64,000 nucleotides of DNA, from NCBI RefSeq assembly GCF_014288115.1, contig NZ_JACOOK010000005.1, forward strand, positions 62,001 through 126,000, written 5' to 3'. The notes below the pieces were generated by a model. That model was not told the origin of the DNA. It made no database searches and was given only the letters and a program-made list of their open reading frames with translations. Source of the stretch: Alistipes_A hominis (GTDB lineage: Bacteria; Bacteroidota; Bacteroidia; Bacteroidales; Rikenellaceae). Shown here piece by piece: positions 43,936 to 54,225 of this stretch (position 1 is the stretch's first letter; each line of letters opens with the position of its first letter). The position numbers were made by a program, and so were the translations under genes.

Positions 43936-45831
43936 ATGAAACGTAAAGTGATATCCGCCGCGCTATTATCCCTGCTGATCGTCGGGGAAACCGCTGCGGC
44001 GCGCAAGCCCTCCGCGACTTTCAAAAGAGCGCCGGAGCCGACCGTTCAGACCCACGTCGACGGCTACCTCGGCGGACGCATCGACGCCTGCATCCGCGTC
44101 CGCGTGATGAGCGAGGACGAAAACCTACTGGTCGCCCCGTTCCGGCAACGGAACGAGACTAACCGCTGGCAATCCGAATTCTGGGGCAAATGGACGCTCG
44201 GCGCCATCGGAGCCTACCGATACAACCGCGACCCGCAGTTGTTGCAGAAGATCGGCAACGGCGTGAGCGGTCTGCTCTCGACCCAGTCCGAGGACGGATA
44301 CATCGGCAATTACGCGCCGGAAGCGCAACTGACCAACTGGGACGTATGGGGGCAGAAATACACGTTGCTCGGTCTGCTTGCCTATTACGACCTGACCGGA
44401 GACAAAAAAGCGATCGAAGGAGCCTGCAAGCTGGCCGACCGCCTGATGACCGTGATTCCGGCGAAAAAAGAGATCGAGATGGCCGGCATCTACCGGGGAC
44501 TGCCGCCCAGCTCGATCCTCGAACCGATCGTCTATCTATATAACCGTACGGGGAACGGCAAGTACCTCGACTTCGCCAAATACATCGTCGGCCGTTGGGA
44601 AACCGACAAAGGTCCGCAGTTGATCGGCAAAGCGCTGGCCGGGGTTCCGGTGGCGGAGCGCTTCCCGTTCAAAAGCGGCTGGGAAACCTGGTGTTCGTGG
44701 GACAACGGGCAAAAAGCCTATGAAATGATGTCTTGTTACGACGGTCTGCTCGAACTGTACAAGATCACGAAAAATCCCGACTACCTGAAGGCCGTCGAGG
44801 CGACCGTGCGGAACATCATCGACGAGGAGATCAATATCGCCGGCTCGGGCAGCGCATTCGAATGTTTCTATCACGGGAAACGGCTGCAGACCGACCCGGC
44901 TTACCATACGATGGAAACCTGCGTTACGATGACATGGATGAAGCTCTGCCAAAACCTGCTCGATTTGACCAAAAATCCGCTTTATGCCGACCAAATCGAA
45001 AAAACGACGTACAACGCGCTGCTCGCAGCGCTGAAAGAGGACGCCGGGCAAATCGCCAAATACAGTCCGCTCGAAGGCGTGCGTTCGGCCGGCGAACATC
45101 AGTGCGGCATGCATGTGAACTGCTGCAATTCGAACGGTCCGCGGGCATTCGCGATGATCCCGACCGCTGCCGTCCTTTCCAGCAACGACAGTCTGTTCGT
45201 CAACCTGTACGGTCCGTCGACCACCAAAGCTTCGTTGGGTAAAAACGAAATCTCGCTGGAACAGACGACCGCCTATCCCGAAGATGGCGACATCGAAATC
45301 GCCGTGAACGCGCCGAGGAACCTCGAATTCGCAGTCGCCGTGCGAATTCCCGCCTGGAGCAAGGTCAGCCGGGTCGCCGTGAACGGCGAATCGATCGGAG
45401 ACGTCCGGCCCGGAACCTACGTCACCGTCAGAAGACGCTGGGAACCGGGCGACAAGATTTCCGTAAATCTGGATATGCGCGGACGGCTCGTCGAACTGAA
45501 CGGTTACCAGGCTATCGAGCGCGGGCCGATCGTTCTGGCGCGGGATTCCCGGTTCGACGACGGATTCGTGGACGAAGCCTCCGTCATCCAAGCCAATGCA
45601 GACGGCTATGTGGAACTGATGCCCGTAACGGAAGCGGACAAACCCGAAAAGATGTGGATGGTCTATACGGCCCCGCTGGTGCTGGGTACCGACCTGGAAG
45701 GCGATTTTTATAAACCCAGGCAGATCCGGTTCTGCGATTTCGCTTCGGCCGGCAACACCTGGGACAGACGGATTCGTTACCGCGTATGGCTGAAAAAAAC
45801 GTATAACGTCATTCTGGCTCCGCAACAGTAA
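43936..45831 (+). CDS. Exported GH127/DUF1680-type beta-L-arabinofuranosidase
   Basis: 631 residues with a signal peptide (VISAALLSLLIVGETAAA). An (alpha/alpha)6 barrel is followed by beta domains. The zinc-thiolate catalytic set known from HypBA1 is conserved: E327 and C329 in METCVTMTW, and C396 and C397 in HVNCCNSNGPRA, where the first of the pair is the nucleophile. It probably removes beta-L-arabinofuranosyl residues from plant glycans. GH146 and related DUF1680 enzymes share these residues, so exact specificity is open. It stands alone, with no SusC/SusD pair beside it. TACCTTTA (43897-43904) is a near -7 box upstream. Confidence 0.85.
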   Translation: MKRKVISAALLSLLIVGETAAARKPSATFKRAPEPTVQTHVDGYLGGRIDACIRVRVMSEDENLLVAPFRQRNETNRWQSEFWGKWTLGAIGAYRYNRDPQLLQKIGNGVSGLLSTQSEDGYIGNYAPEAQLTNWDVWGQKYTLLGLLAYYDLTGDKKAIEGACKLADRLMTVIPAKKEIEMAGIYRGLPPSSILEPIVYLYNRTGNGKYLDFAKYIVGRWETDKGPQLIGKALAGVPVAERFPFKSGWETWCSWDNGQKAYEMMSCYDGLLELYKITKNPDYLKAVEATVRNIIDEEINIAGSGSAFECFYHGKRLQTDPAYHTMETCVTMTWMKLCQNLLDLTKNPLYADQIEKTTYNALLAALKEDAGQIAKYSPLEGVRSAGEHQCGMHVNCCNSNGPRAFAMIPTAAVLSSNDSLFVNLYGPSTTKASLGKNEISLEQTTAYPEDGDIEIAVNAPRNLEFAVAVRIPAWSKVSRVAVNGESIGDVRPGTYVTVRRRWEPGDKISVNLDMRGRLVELNGYQAIERGPIVLARDSRFDDGFVDEASVIQANADGYVELMPVTEADKPEKMWMVYTAPLVLGTDLEGDFYKPRQIRFCDFASAGNTWDRRIRYRVWLKKTYNVILAPQQ

Positions 45832-45897
45832 ACCCTTCAGCCGCGCTTTTGGCCGCAGGAGACCTCGCTACGACCGGAGTCCCGTCAACCGAAAATA

Positions 45898-45928
45898 AAA
45901 AAACCGACCGTATCCCGGCCGGTTTTTT
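45898..45928. terminator. Bidirectional terminator between the GH127 gene and gltD
   Basis: AAAAAACCG (45898-45906) pairs with CGGTTTTTT, with CCG/CGG inside after one mismatch. It has A-run and T-run flanks on both strands and sits between convergent genes. Confidence 0.8.
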
Positions 45929-45948
45929 ATTGCGGACACTGCACAAGA

Positions 45949-47370
45949 TTACTGTCCTTTCAGGAATCGGTCGATGTTTTCGGCGGCCCTGCGCCCCGAC
46001 GCGATCGCGCGGACAACCAACGATGCGCCCATAGAGGCATCCCCGGCGGCAAAAACTTTTCCGACCGTAGTTCTGTTCGCATCGTCGACCGCAATGTTCT
46101 TGCGCGCATCGAGCCCGACTCCCAGATCGCCGACCAGCCCGTCGAGTTCGGGATGAACGAATCCCATCGCCAGCAATACGATATCGGCCTCTATGACCTC
46201 CGTTTCCCCGGTATGTTTCAGCGTCATCTTTCCCGCATCGTCCTTTTCCCATTCGACGCGTTCGGTCTCGACGCCGATCAGCACGCCGTCTTTCCCGATA
46301 AAGCGGTTCGTTGCGAGGTTCCAACGGCGTTCGCAGCCTTCCTCATGCGACGAGGAGGTTTTCAACACCTGCGGATACATCGGCCACGGAGTATCCGGAT
46401 TGCTGCCTACCGGCGGCTTGGGCATGATCTCGATCTGGGTAACCCCGACGGCGCCTTGACGGATGGACGTGCCGACACAATCCGATCCGGTATCGCCGCC
46501 GCCGATCACCAATACCCGTTTTCCCTGTGCGGAAATCCGCTCGTTCTGCGGAATCTGTGCGCCGGCATTCACCCGATTTTGCTGTTGCAACAGCTCCAGC
46601 GCGAAATACACCCCTTTCAGGTCGCGCCCCTCCACCGGAAGATCTCGCGGCACCCCGGCGCCGATCGTCACGCAAACGGCATCGAACTTTTCGAGTAATT
46701 CTTTAGTTTTAAAATCTTTACCTACACAAACAGAAGGTTTAAACTCGATCCCCTCCTCAGCCAGCAGCTTCAATCTCCGGTCGATAATTTTCTTACCGAG
46801 TTTGAAGTCCGGAATCCCCAACCGCAACAGTCCGCCGATAAACTCATTTTTTTCGAACACCGTTACACGGTGCCCGCGCCGGTTCAGCCTGTTCGCGCAA
46901 GCCAGTCCCGAAGGTCCCGATCCGACGACCGCCACCCGCTTTCCGGTACGCCTGCGCGGCGGGCGCGCCGTAACGTACCCTTCGGCAAAAGCACGTTCCA
47001 CGATCGACACTTCATTTTCCCGGATAGTCACCGGTGCGTCGTGCAGTTTCAGTACGCAGGATTTTTCGCACAACGCCGGGCACACGCGCCCGGTAAACTC
47101 AGGGAAGTCGTCCGTCTCGGCCAGCGAACGGTAAGCCTCCTCCCAGCGACCGCGCCAGGCCAGATCCTGCCATTCGCCCTGGCGGTTACCCAGCGGACAG
47201 GCCCAGTGGCAAAACGGCACCCCGCAGTCCATGCAGCGCGAAGCCTGCAGGCGGCGGTCTTCGATATTGAGCGTCTGCTCGACTTCGGCATAATCGTATA
47301 TCCGGTCGTGCAACGGGCGGTACCCCGCCTCTTTACGACCTATGGTCAAAAATGCTTTCGGATTTCCCAT
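45949..47370 (-). CDS. gltD: Glutamate synthase small subunit
   Basis: 473 residues. The N-terminal 4Fe-4S cysteines are in CMDCGVPFCHWACPLGN and CPALCEKSC. The FAD-binding GSGPSGLACANRLNRRGHRVTVFE and the NADPH-binding GGGDTGSDCVG follow. It passes electrons from NAD(P)H to GltB. It lies 21 bases after gltB and is the last gene of the nitrogen cluster, ending at a bidirectional terminator. The C-terminal FAAGDASMGASLVVRAIASGR is the second FAD motif. Confidence 0.95.
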   Translation of the reverse strand: MGNPKAFLTIGRKEAGYRPLHDRIYDYAEVEQTLNIEDRRLQASRCMDCGVPFCHWACPLGNRQGEWQDLAWRGRWEEAYRSLAETDDFPEFTGRVCPALCEKSCVLKLHDAPVTIRENEVSIVERAFAEGYVTARPPRRRTGKRVAVVGSGPSGLACANRLNRRGHRVTVFEKNEFIGGLLRLGIPDFKLGKKIIDRRLKLLAEEGIEFKPSVCVGKDFKTKELLEKFDAVCVTIGAGVPRDLPVEGRDLKGVYFALELLQQQNRVNAGAQIPQNERISAQGKRVLVIGGGDTGSDCVGTSIRQGAVGVTQIEIMPKPPVGSNPDTPWPMYPQVLKTSSSHEEGCERRWNLATNRFIGKDGVLIGVETERVEWEKDDAGKMTLKHTGETEVIEADIVLLAMGFVHPELDGLVGDLGVGLDARKNIAVDDANRTTVGKVFAAGDASMGASLVVRAIASGRRAAENIDRFLKGQ

Positions 47371-47391
47371 GATTGTTCGTTTTTCAGCGGT

Positions 47392-50300
47392 TTAATAATC
47401 TTTTTCCATCTCAGCGATCTTGCGGTCGAGCGCGGCCATGCGCTGCGCATGGAGCACTTTTTTGTATTCGATCGGCATCACCTTGATAAACTGGCCGACG
47501 TATTCGCTCCAGTCGTCGATCATCGTTTTGGCGAGCGGGCTGCCCGTATGGTAATAGTGCGAACTGATCAGCGCATGCAACTCCTTGCTGTCGGCCGTCT
47601 CTTCGATCAACGACAATTCGACCATCTCCATGTTGCAGAAGAAATCGAAATTGCCGAGACGGTTCCACACGTAGGCGATTCCGCCGCTCATGCCCGCCGC
47701 AAAGTTTCGTCCGGTCGTACCGAGCACTACGGCGCGGCCGCCGGTCATGTATTCGCAACAGTGATCTCCCACCCCTTCGACAACGGCCGTCGCGCCGCTG
47801 TTACGGACGCAGAAACGCTCGCCGACCTGCCCGTTGATATACACTTCTCCCGCCGTCGCGCCGTAGAGCAGCGTATTGCCGGCAATGATGTTCTCGTGGG
47901 GCAGGAAGGTCGAGTTTTTCGGCGGCACCAAAACGATTTTTCCGCCGGAAAGCCCTTTGCCAAGGTAGTCGTTGGCATCTCCCTCCAAGCGAAACGTCAC
48001 GCCCCGGCACAGGAACGCTCCGAAACTCTGCCCGGCAGAACCGCGGAAAGTCACGCTGACCGTATTCTCGGGCAACGCTTCGCTGCCGTATTTCGAAGTG
48101 ATCTGTCCCGAAAGCATCGCTCCGACCGAACGGTCCGTATTGTAAATCGGGAAACTCAGGTGCACCGGCATTTTCGAATCGATGGCCGGAGACGCCATCC
48201 CGATGATCGAACGGTCCTTGACCTTTTCGATCTTATGATCCTGCACGGTCGTCCGACGGACGTCGTTCGTTCCGGCTTCGGCCGGACGGTACAGGATCCT
48301 CGACAAATCCACTTTCGAAATTTTGGTTCCCGGTTCGAACTTTTTCGGCTCGATCAGGTCGGTGCGACCGATAATGTCGTCCAACCGCGCGTATCCGAGT
48401 TCGGCCAACGTTTCGCGGACATCTTCGGCCAGAAAGTTAAAGAAATTGACCAGGTACTCGTAACGCCCGCGGAAATGTTCCCGCAGCCGTTCGTCCTGCG
48501 TAGCCACGCCGACCGGACAAGTGTTCATATGGCACTTGCGCATCATCACGCACCCCAGTACGATCAACGCGCTCGTAGCGAATCCGAACTCCTCGGCCCC
48601 GAGCAGCGCGGCGATCACCACGTCGCGGCCGGTTTTCAACTGGCCGTCGGTCTGCAGCGTGACTTTACCGCGCAGACCGTTCAGCACGAGGGTTTGCTGT
48701 ACGTCGGCCAAGCCGATTTCGGTCGGCAGGCCAGCATGTTTCACCGAGCTGACCGGACTGGCTCCGGTACCGCCTTCGCAGCCGCTGACCAGGATCATAT
48801 CGGCTTTCGCTTTAGCGACTCCGGCCGCAATGGTGCCGATTCCGCTTTCGGAAACCAATTTCACGCTGATCCGCGCGCGCGGATTGACATTCTTCAGGTC
48901 GAAAATCAATTGCGCCAGGTCCTCGATCGAATAAATATCGTGGTGCGGAGGCGGCGAGATCAGCGAAATGCCGGGGATCGAATGCCGCGTCCGGGCGATC
49001 ATCTCGTCGACTTTGTAACCGGGGAGTTGTCCGCCCTCGCCGGGCTTGGCCCCCTGGGCGACCTTGATCTGGATCTCGTCGGCATTGACCAGGTATTCGG
49101 CATGGACGCCGAAACGTCCCGAAGCCACCTGTTTGATCGCGCTGCGGGTGATCGTACCGTCCGTATTGGGACGGTAACGCCGCGCGTCCTCGCCGCCTTC
49201 GCCGGTATTGCTTTTGCCTCCGATCTTATTCATCGCGATCGCGATCGCCTCGTGCGCCTCGCGGCTGAGCGAACCGAACGACATCGCACCGGTTACGAAA
49301 CGCTTCATGATCTCCGTCGCCGGCTCCACGAGCGACAGGTCGATCGGATTGCGTTTCAATTCCATCAAATCGCGCAGAAACATCGGCGACGGTTTTTCGT
49401 TGACAAGTCGCGTATACTCCTTGAATTTCTTGTAACTGCCCAGCCGCGTGGCCAGTTGCAGCGTAGAGATCGTCTCCGGATTCCACGCATGCCGCTCGCC
49501 GTCCTTACGATAGGCGTAATTGCCGAAATTCTCCAGCGGCGCATCCTCGTCGTACAGCTCCCCGAAACCGTGCGCATGAGCGGCCAGCGTATCGACGGCG
49601 AGGTCTTCCAAATCGGCCCCGCCGATCTTCGAAGTCATCCCCCGGAAATACCGTTTCAGCAATCCGTCCGACAGTCCCACCGCTTCGAAGATCTCCGCAC
49701 CGCGGTAACTGCGGATCGTCGAAATCCCCATCTTGGAGATAATTTTCAGTAATCCTTTATTTAACGCTTTGACGTAATGTTTTTCGGCCGTTTCGTAGTC
49801 CAACTGAATATCGCCTTGGGCAACCAGCCGGTCGAGCACGGCGAAAGCCATATACGGATTGACGGCGCTGGCCCCGAATCCGATCAGCAACGCCATATGC
49901 ATCACTTCGCGCGCCTCGGCGGTTTCGACGATCAGCGCGATCTGAGCCCGCTTGCGCCGGTCGTTCAGGTAGTGGTGCACGGCCGACAGAGCCAGCAGCG
50001 ACGGGATCGGAGCATGTTCGACGTCGACGCCCCGATCGCTCAGAATCACATAATTGTAACCGTCGTCGACCGCTTTTTCCGCCATTCCGCAAAGTCGGTC
50101 AACCGCGTCCGCAAGCCCCTGTCCGCCGTCTGCCGGGCCGAACAGCATCGGCAAGGTCAGCGTCCGAAATCCTTTGTAACGCAGATTATTCAAAATATCC
50201 AGTTCGGCATTGGTCAGGATCGGACTCGGCAGTTTGACCACTTTGCAGTGTTCGGCCGACGGGTGCAAGATATTTCCACCGACCGCGCCGATGTAACTGG

Positions 50301-51918
50301 CGATCGACATGACCAGTTCTTCGCGGATCGGATCGATCGGCGGATTGGTCACCTGCGCGAACTGCTGCCGGAAATAGTTGAACAACCGCTGCGGTTTGGC
50401 CGACAGAATGGCCAGCGGCGTGTCGTTGCCCATCGAACCGAGCGGTTCGAAACCGTTTTCGCCCATCGGCTTGATAAGCTTCTCGACGTCCTCCCGGTTG
50501 TACCCGAACACGCGCAGCATCCGGTCGTACTGTTCGACCGAATGTTTCACCTGCCGGCCCGAAGTAATCTGGTTCAGCACGACCCGGTTCCGTCCGAGCC
50601 ACTCTTTGTACGGATGTTCGGCGGCGAGCTGTTCCTTGATTTCCGGATCGTAGCGGATTTCGCCCTTCTCGGTGTCGATCATCAGGATTTTACCGGGACG
50701 CAAACGACCCTTTTCGCGGATCTCCGAAGCTTCGACGGCAAACGTCCCGGTCTCCGAAGCGACCACCATCATGTCGTTCTTGGTAATAAAGTAACGGGCC
50801 GGGCGCAGGCCGTTACGGTCAAGCATACCGCCGGCATAACGGCCGTCCGAAAAAAGCAACGTCGCCGGGCCGTCCCAAGGCTCCATGAAAATACTGTGGT
50901 ATTCGTAAAAAGCCTTCAGTTCGGCGGATATCGGATTTTTATCGTTATAGCTTTCCGGAATCAACATCGCCAGCGCATGGGGTAACGTCATGCCGCTCTG
51001 AACGAAAAATTCCAGTACGTTGTCCAACGAAGCGCTGTCGCTCATTCCCCGCTGCACGACGGGCCCTAGCTCTTCGAGCGGACAGAGCAGGTCGGGATGC
51101 AGCACGCCCTCGCGGCTCTCCATCCAGCTCCGGTTACCGCGGATCGTATTGATCTCGCCGTTGTGCCCCAACAGGCGAAACGGCTGCGCGAGACTCCAGG
51201 TCGGAAACGTATTGGTCGAAAAACGCGAATGCACCAAAGCCAGGCCGCTGGTAAAATACGGATTGACCAGATCGGGGAAATAATAGCGTAACTGTACCGA
51301 CGACAACATCCCTTTGTAGACCAGCGTACGGGTAGACAGGCTGACCACATAGCACGCCTCCTTCTGTTCCAGGTCGCTTTCGAGCCACTCTTTCTCGATC
51401 TTTTTGCGGACGATATAGAGCTTGCGCTCCAGGGTCGACGCGCCCGGATCGCCCGTTACGAAGATCTGTTTAATCACAGGTTCCGTGTCGCGGGCCGCCC
51501 GGCCCAGCACGTCGTCGTTCACCGGAACGTCGCGCACGTGCATCAGGTTAAGTCCCTCGGCCTGTACGTTTCGTTTGACGATCCCCAGAGCCGCCGTCTG
51601 ACCGGCTTTGTCGCGCGGTAAGAAAACGAGTCCGGTTCCGTAATGCCCCTTTTCGGGAACCGGAATGCCCTGCAAGAGAATAAATTCATGGGGAATCTGC
51701 ACCAGGATGCCGGCTCCGTCGCCGGTTTTGTTATCGGCCCCTTCGGCTCCGCGGTGCATCATGTGTTCGAGTACCTGGAGACCGTTTTCGACAATGTCGT
51801 GGGTCTTATTCCCCTTGATATTGACAACCAGTCCGACGCCGCACGCGTCGCGTTCGTTATCGGGATCGTATAACCCCTGTCGGCGGGGCGCAACGTTTAT
51901 TTTTCGATTCTGTTTCAT
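47392..51918 (-). CDS. gltB: Glutamate synthase large subunit
   Basis: 1508 residues, full length. The N-terminal nucleophile C26 (NERDACGVGLVVN) implies removal of a 25-residue propeptide. The glutaminase domain is followed by the central domain and the FMN/2-oxoglutarate site (FVTGAMSFGSLSREAHEAIA, GEGGEDARRY). The 3Fe-4S cysteines are in MMRKCHMNTCPVGVATQD. The GXGXG beta-helix (GLSGGKIVLVPP and later) closes the protein. With GltD it makes two glutamates from glutamine and 2-oxoglutarate. It is 64 bases downstream of glnN on the same strand. Confidence 0.96.
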   Translation of the reverse strand: MKQNRKINVAPRRQGLYDPDNERDACGVGLVVNIKGNKTHDIVENGLQVLEHMMHRGAEGADNKTGDGAGILVQIPHEFILLQGIPVPEKGHYGTGLVFLPRDKAGQTAALGIVKRNVQAEGLNLMHVRDVPVNDDVLGRAARDTEPVIKQIFVTGDPGASTLERKLYIVRKKIEKEWLESDLEQKEACYVVSLSTRTLVYKGMLSSVQLRYYFPDLVNPYFTSGLALVHSRFSTNTFPTWSLAQPFRLLGHNGEINTIRGNRSWMESREGVLHPDLLCPLEELGPVVQRGMSDSASLDNVLEFFVQSGMTLPHALAMLIPESYNDKNPISAELKAFYEYHSIFMEPWDGPATLLFSDGRYAGGMLDRNGLRPARYFITKNDMMVVASETGTFAVEASEIREKGRLRPGKILMIDTEKGEIRYDPEIKEQLAAEHPYKEWLGRNRVVLNQITSGRQVKHSVEQYDRMLRVFGYNREDVEKLIKPMGENGFEPLGSMGNDTPLAILSAKPQRLFNYFRQQFAQVTNPPIDPIREELVMSIASYIGAVGGNILHPSAEHCKVVKLPSPILTNAELDILNNLRYKGFRTLTLPMLFGPADGGQGLADAVDRLCGMAEKAVDDGYNYVILSDRGVDVEHAPIPSLLALSAVHHYLNDRRKRAQIALIVETAEAREVMHMALLIGFGASAVNPYMAFAVLDRLVAQGDIQLDYETAEKHYVKALNKGLLKIISKMGISTIRSYRGAEIFEAVGLSDGLLKRYFRGMTSKIGGADLEDLAVDTLAAHAHGFGELYDEDAPLENFGNYAYRKDGERHAWNPETISTLQLATRLGSYKKFKEYTRLVNEKPSPMFLRDLMELKRNPIDLSLVEPATEIMKRFVTGAMSFGSLSREAHEAIAIAMNKIGGKSNTGEGGEDARRYRPNTDGTITRSAIKQVASGRFGVHAEYLVNADEIQIKVAQGAKPGEGGQLPGYKVDEMIARTRHSIPGISLISPPPHHDIYSIEDLAQLIFDLKNVNPRARISVKLVSESGIGTIAAGVAKAKADMILVSGCEGGTGASPVSSVKHAGLPTEIGLADVQQTLVLNGLRGKVTLQTDGQLKTGRDVVIAALLGAEEFGFATSALIVLGCVMMRKCHMNTCPVGVATQDERLREHFRGRYEYLVNFFNFLAEDVRETLAELGYARLDDIIGRTDLIEPKKFEPGTKISKVDLSRILYRPAEAGTNDVRRTTVQDHKIEKVKDRSIIGMASPAIDSKMPVHLSFPIYNTDRSVGAMLSGQITSKYGSEALPENTVSVTFRGSAGQSFGAFLCRGVTFRLEGDANDYLGKGLSGGKIVLVPPKNSTFLPHENIIAGNTLLYGATAGEVYINGQVGERFCVRNSGATAVVEGVGDHCCEYMTGGRAVVLGTTGRNFAAGMSGGIAYVWNRLGNFDFFCNMEMVELSLIEETADSKELHALISSHYYHTGSPLAKTMIDDWSEYVGQFIKVMPIEYKKVLHAQRMAALDRKIAEMEKDY

Positions 51919-51982
51919 GCCTTTTGTCTGTAATTGCGCCGCAGCGTTTTTTCACAACCACCGCAGCGCGGATTAAAAACCA

Positions 51983-54175
51983 CTAGCGTACGAATAGCAA
52001 CTCCCTGTATTTCGGCAGCGGCCACATTTCGTTGTCGACCACCTCTTCGAGTTTGTCGGCGTGGTAACGGATCTCATCGAATGCCACAGCCACCGTATCG
52101 TGATAGGCAATCGCCTTTTTCCGTTCGCTGGCGATTTTGTTGGCCACTTTGCGAGCTTCGATCATCTTTTCGGTCAACGTCTGGATCTTCTCCATGTGAA
52201 CGGAGATCTTCTCGATCAGCGCCATGTCCTGGCCGGCCACGCTTCCGAATTTATCGGCGCCGAACAACTCTTTCATTTTAAAAGCCTTGTCCAGCAGCAT
52301 TCCCTGGTAGCGCGAAGCGACCGGCAGAATATGATTCATCACCAGATCGCCCAACACGCGGGCTTCGATCTGGATCTTTTTCGTATAGGTCTCCCACTTC
52401 ACCTCGGCGCGCGCATGCAACTCTTTCGACGAAAGCACCCCCATCCGAACGAACATCTCGGCATGGGTCGGCGCAACGAACTGGTCGATGATCTCCGGAA
52501 CGGAAACCGCGCAGTCCAGACCGCGTCTCAGAGCTTCCTCTTTCCACTCGTCGGTATAACCGTTGCCGTCGAAATGAACCGCGGCGGACTCCCTGACGTA
52601 AGCCTTCAGCACGGACAGAATCGCCTGCTCTTTGGGTTCGCCTTTGCCGACACGGGTGTCGACGGCCTCCTTGAATTCGGCCAACTGATCGGCTACGGCG
52701 GTATTCAATACGGTCATCGCGCCGCCGCAGTTATCCGAAGAGCCTACGGCGCGGAACTCGAAACGGTTGCCCGTAAAGGCGAACGGAGACGTCCGGTTGC
52801 GGTCGGTATTGTCGATCAGCAATTCCGGAATATGATCGATTCCCCCCATCCGGAAACCGCACTTGTCGTCGAATTCGATCGTATCGTCGCACGAACTGGA
52901 GGCCAGTTTGTCAAGCACCGCCGAAATCTGGCGGCCGAGGAACACCGAAATGATCGCCGGGGGCGCTTCGTTCGCACCCAGCCGGTGGGCATTCGTCGCG
53001 CTCGCGATACTGGCCTTCAGTAATCCGTTCCGCTTGTAAACGGCCATCATCACATTGACCAGAAACGTGATGAACTGCAGGTTATCCTGCGGCGTTTTGC
53101 CCGGGGAGAGCAGGTTGACGCCGGTATCGGTTCCGAGCGACCAGTTGTTGTGTTTGCCCGAACCGTTGATTCCTTTAAACGGCTTTTCGTGCAGGATCAC
53201 CCGGAAACAGTGGCGGCGCGCCACCTTTTTCATAATCGACATCAGCAGCAGGTTATGGTCGTTGGCCAGATTGGTCTCTTCGAAAATCGGGGCAAGCTCG
53301 AACTGGTTCGGAGCCACCTCGTTGTGACGCGTTTTGGCCGGAATGCCGAGTTTCCAGCACTCGTATTCGAGATCTTTCATAAACGCCATCACCCGGGTCG
53401 GAATGGCTCCGAAATAATGGTCTTCCAACTGCTGGTTTTTGGCGCTCTCGTGCCCCATCAGCGTACGACCGGTCAGCACCATGTCCGGACGAGCCGCATA
53501 AAGGCCCTCGTCGACGAGAAAGTACTCCTGCTCCCATCCCAGGTAGGAGTACACTTTCGACACCGTCGGATCGAAGTAGCGGCACACCTCCGTAGCGGCT
53601 CTATCGACGGCCTGCAGCGACCGAAGCAAGGGTACCTTGTAGTCGAGCGCTTCCCCGGTATAGGCGATAAAAATCGTCGGGATACAGAGCGTCGTATCGA
53701 CGATGAAAGCCGGCGAAGTCGCATCCCAAGCCGAATAACCGCGCGCTTCGAACGTATTGCGGATACCGCCGCTCGGAAAGCTCGATGCATCGGGCTCCTG
53801 CTGAATCAGCAGCTTCCCGGAAAACTCCTCGATCACCCCGCCCTTGCCGTCGTACTCGACAAAAGCGTCGTGTTTTTCGGCCGTACCGCCCGTAAGCGGC
53901 TGAAACCAGTGCGTATAGTGCGTGGCGCCCATGTCCATCGCCCACTGTTTCATACCCGATGCGACGCTGTCTGCAATTTCGCGGCTCAGCGCTTTACCGT
54001 GCTTCATCGTTTCGAACAGCGCCTCGTATGTTTTTTTCGGCAGGTACTTGCGCATTTTGTCTTCATTGAAAACATACATTCCGAAATATTCGGAAGCCCG
54101 TTCCGCCGGCGCGGGCATACAAACGGCCTTGCGTTTGATCGCCTCTTCCACTACTTTAAATCTAAGTTCTGACAT
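51983..54175 (-). CDS. glnN: Type III glutamine synthetase
   Basis: 730 residues, the length of GSIII and far larger than GSI (about 470). It contains THWFQPLTGGTAEKHDAF, the metal-binding WEQEYFLVDEGLYAARPD, the KTRHNEVAPNQFELAPIFEE block and the ATP-site GINGSGKHNNWSLGT region, all GSIII hallmarks. It assimilates ammonium into glutamine for GOGAT, encoded immediately downstream. GSIII is the common form in Bacteroides-like anaerobes. It has no adenylylation site of the GSI type that I can see. Confidence 0.95.
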   Translation of the reverse strand: MSELRFKVVEEAIKRKAVCMPAPAERASEYFGMYVFNEDKMRKYLPKKTYEALFETMKHGKALSREIADSVASGMKQWAMDMGATHYTHWFQPLTGGTAEKHDAFVEYDGKGGVIEEFSGKLLIQQEPDASSFPSGGIRNTFEARGYSAWDATSPAFIVDTTLCIPTIFIAYTGEALDYKVPLLRSLQAVDRAATEVCRYFDPTVSKVYSYLGWEQEYFLVDEGLYAARPDMVLTGRTLMGHESAKNQQLEDHYFGAIPTRVMAFMKDLEYECWKLGIPAKTRHNEVAPNQFELAPIFEETNLANDHNLLLMSIMKKVARRHCFRVILHEKPFKGINGSGKHNNWSLGTDTGVNLLSPGKTPQDNLQFITFLVNVMMAVYKRNGLLKASIASATNAHRLGANEAPPAIISVFLGRQISAVLDKLASSSCDDTIEFDDKCGFRMGGIDHIPELLIDNTDRNRTSPFAFTGNRFEFRAVGSSDNCGGAMTVLNTAVADQLAEFKEAVDTRVGKGEPKEQAILSVLKAYVRESAAVHFDGNGYTDEWKEEALRRGLDCAVSVPEIIDQFVAPTHAEMFVRMGVLSSKELHARAEVKWETYTKKIQIEARVLGDLVMNHILPVASRYQGMLLDKAFKMKELFGADKFGSVAGQDMALIEKISVHMEKIQTLTEKMIEARKVANKIASERKKAIAYHDTVAVAFDEIRYHADKLEEVVDNEMWPLPKYRELLFVR

Positions 54176-54225
54176 GGCTTTATAAATTTAAGTATTAGAA
54201 ACTTTTCCGTCTCTCAAATCATTTT

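Noticed and set aside
46870..49752. A 960-codon open frame antisense to gltD/gltB
   Set aside because: It is opposite two unmistakable genes, is rich in Arg, His and Asp as expected for a reverse-strand shadow of GC-rich coding DNA, and shows no domain.
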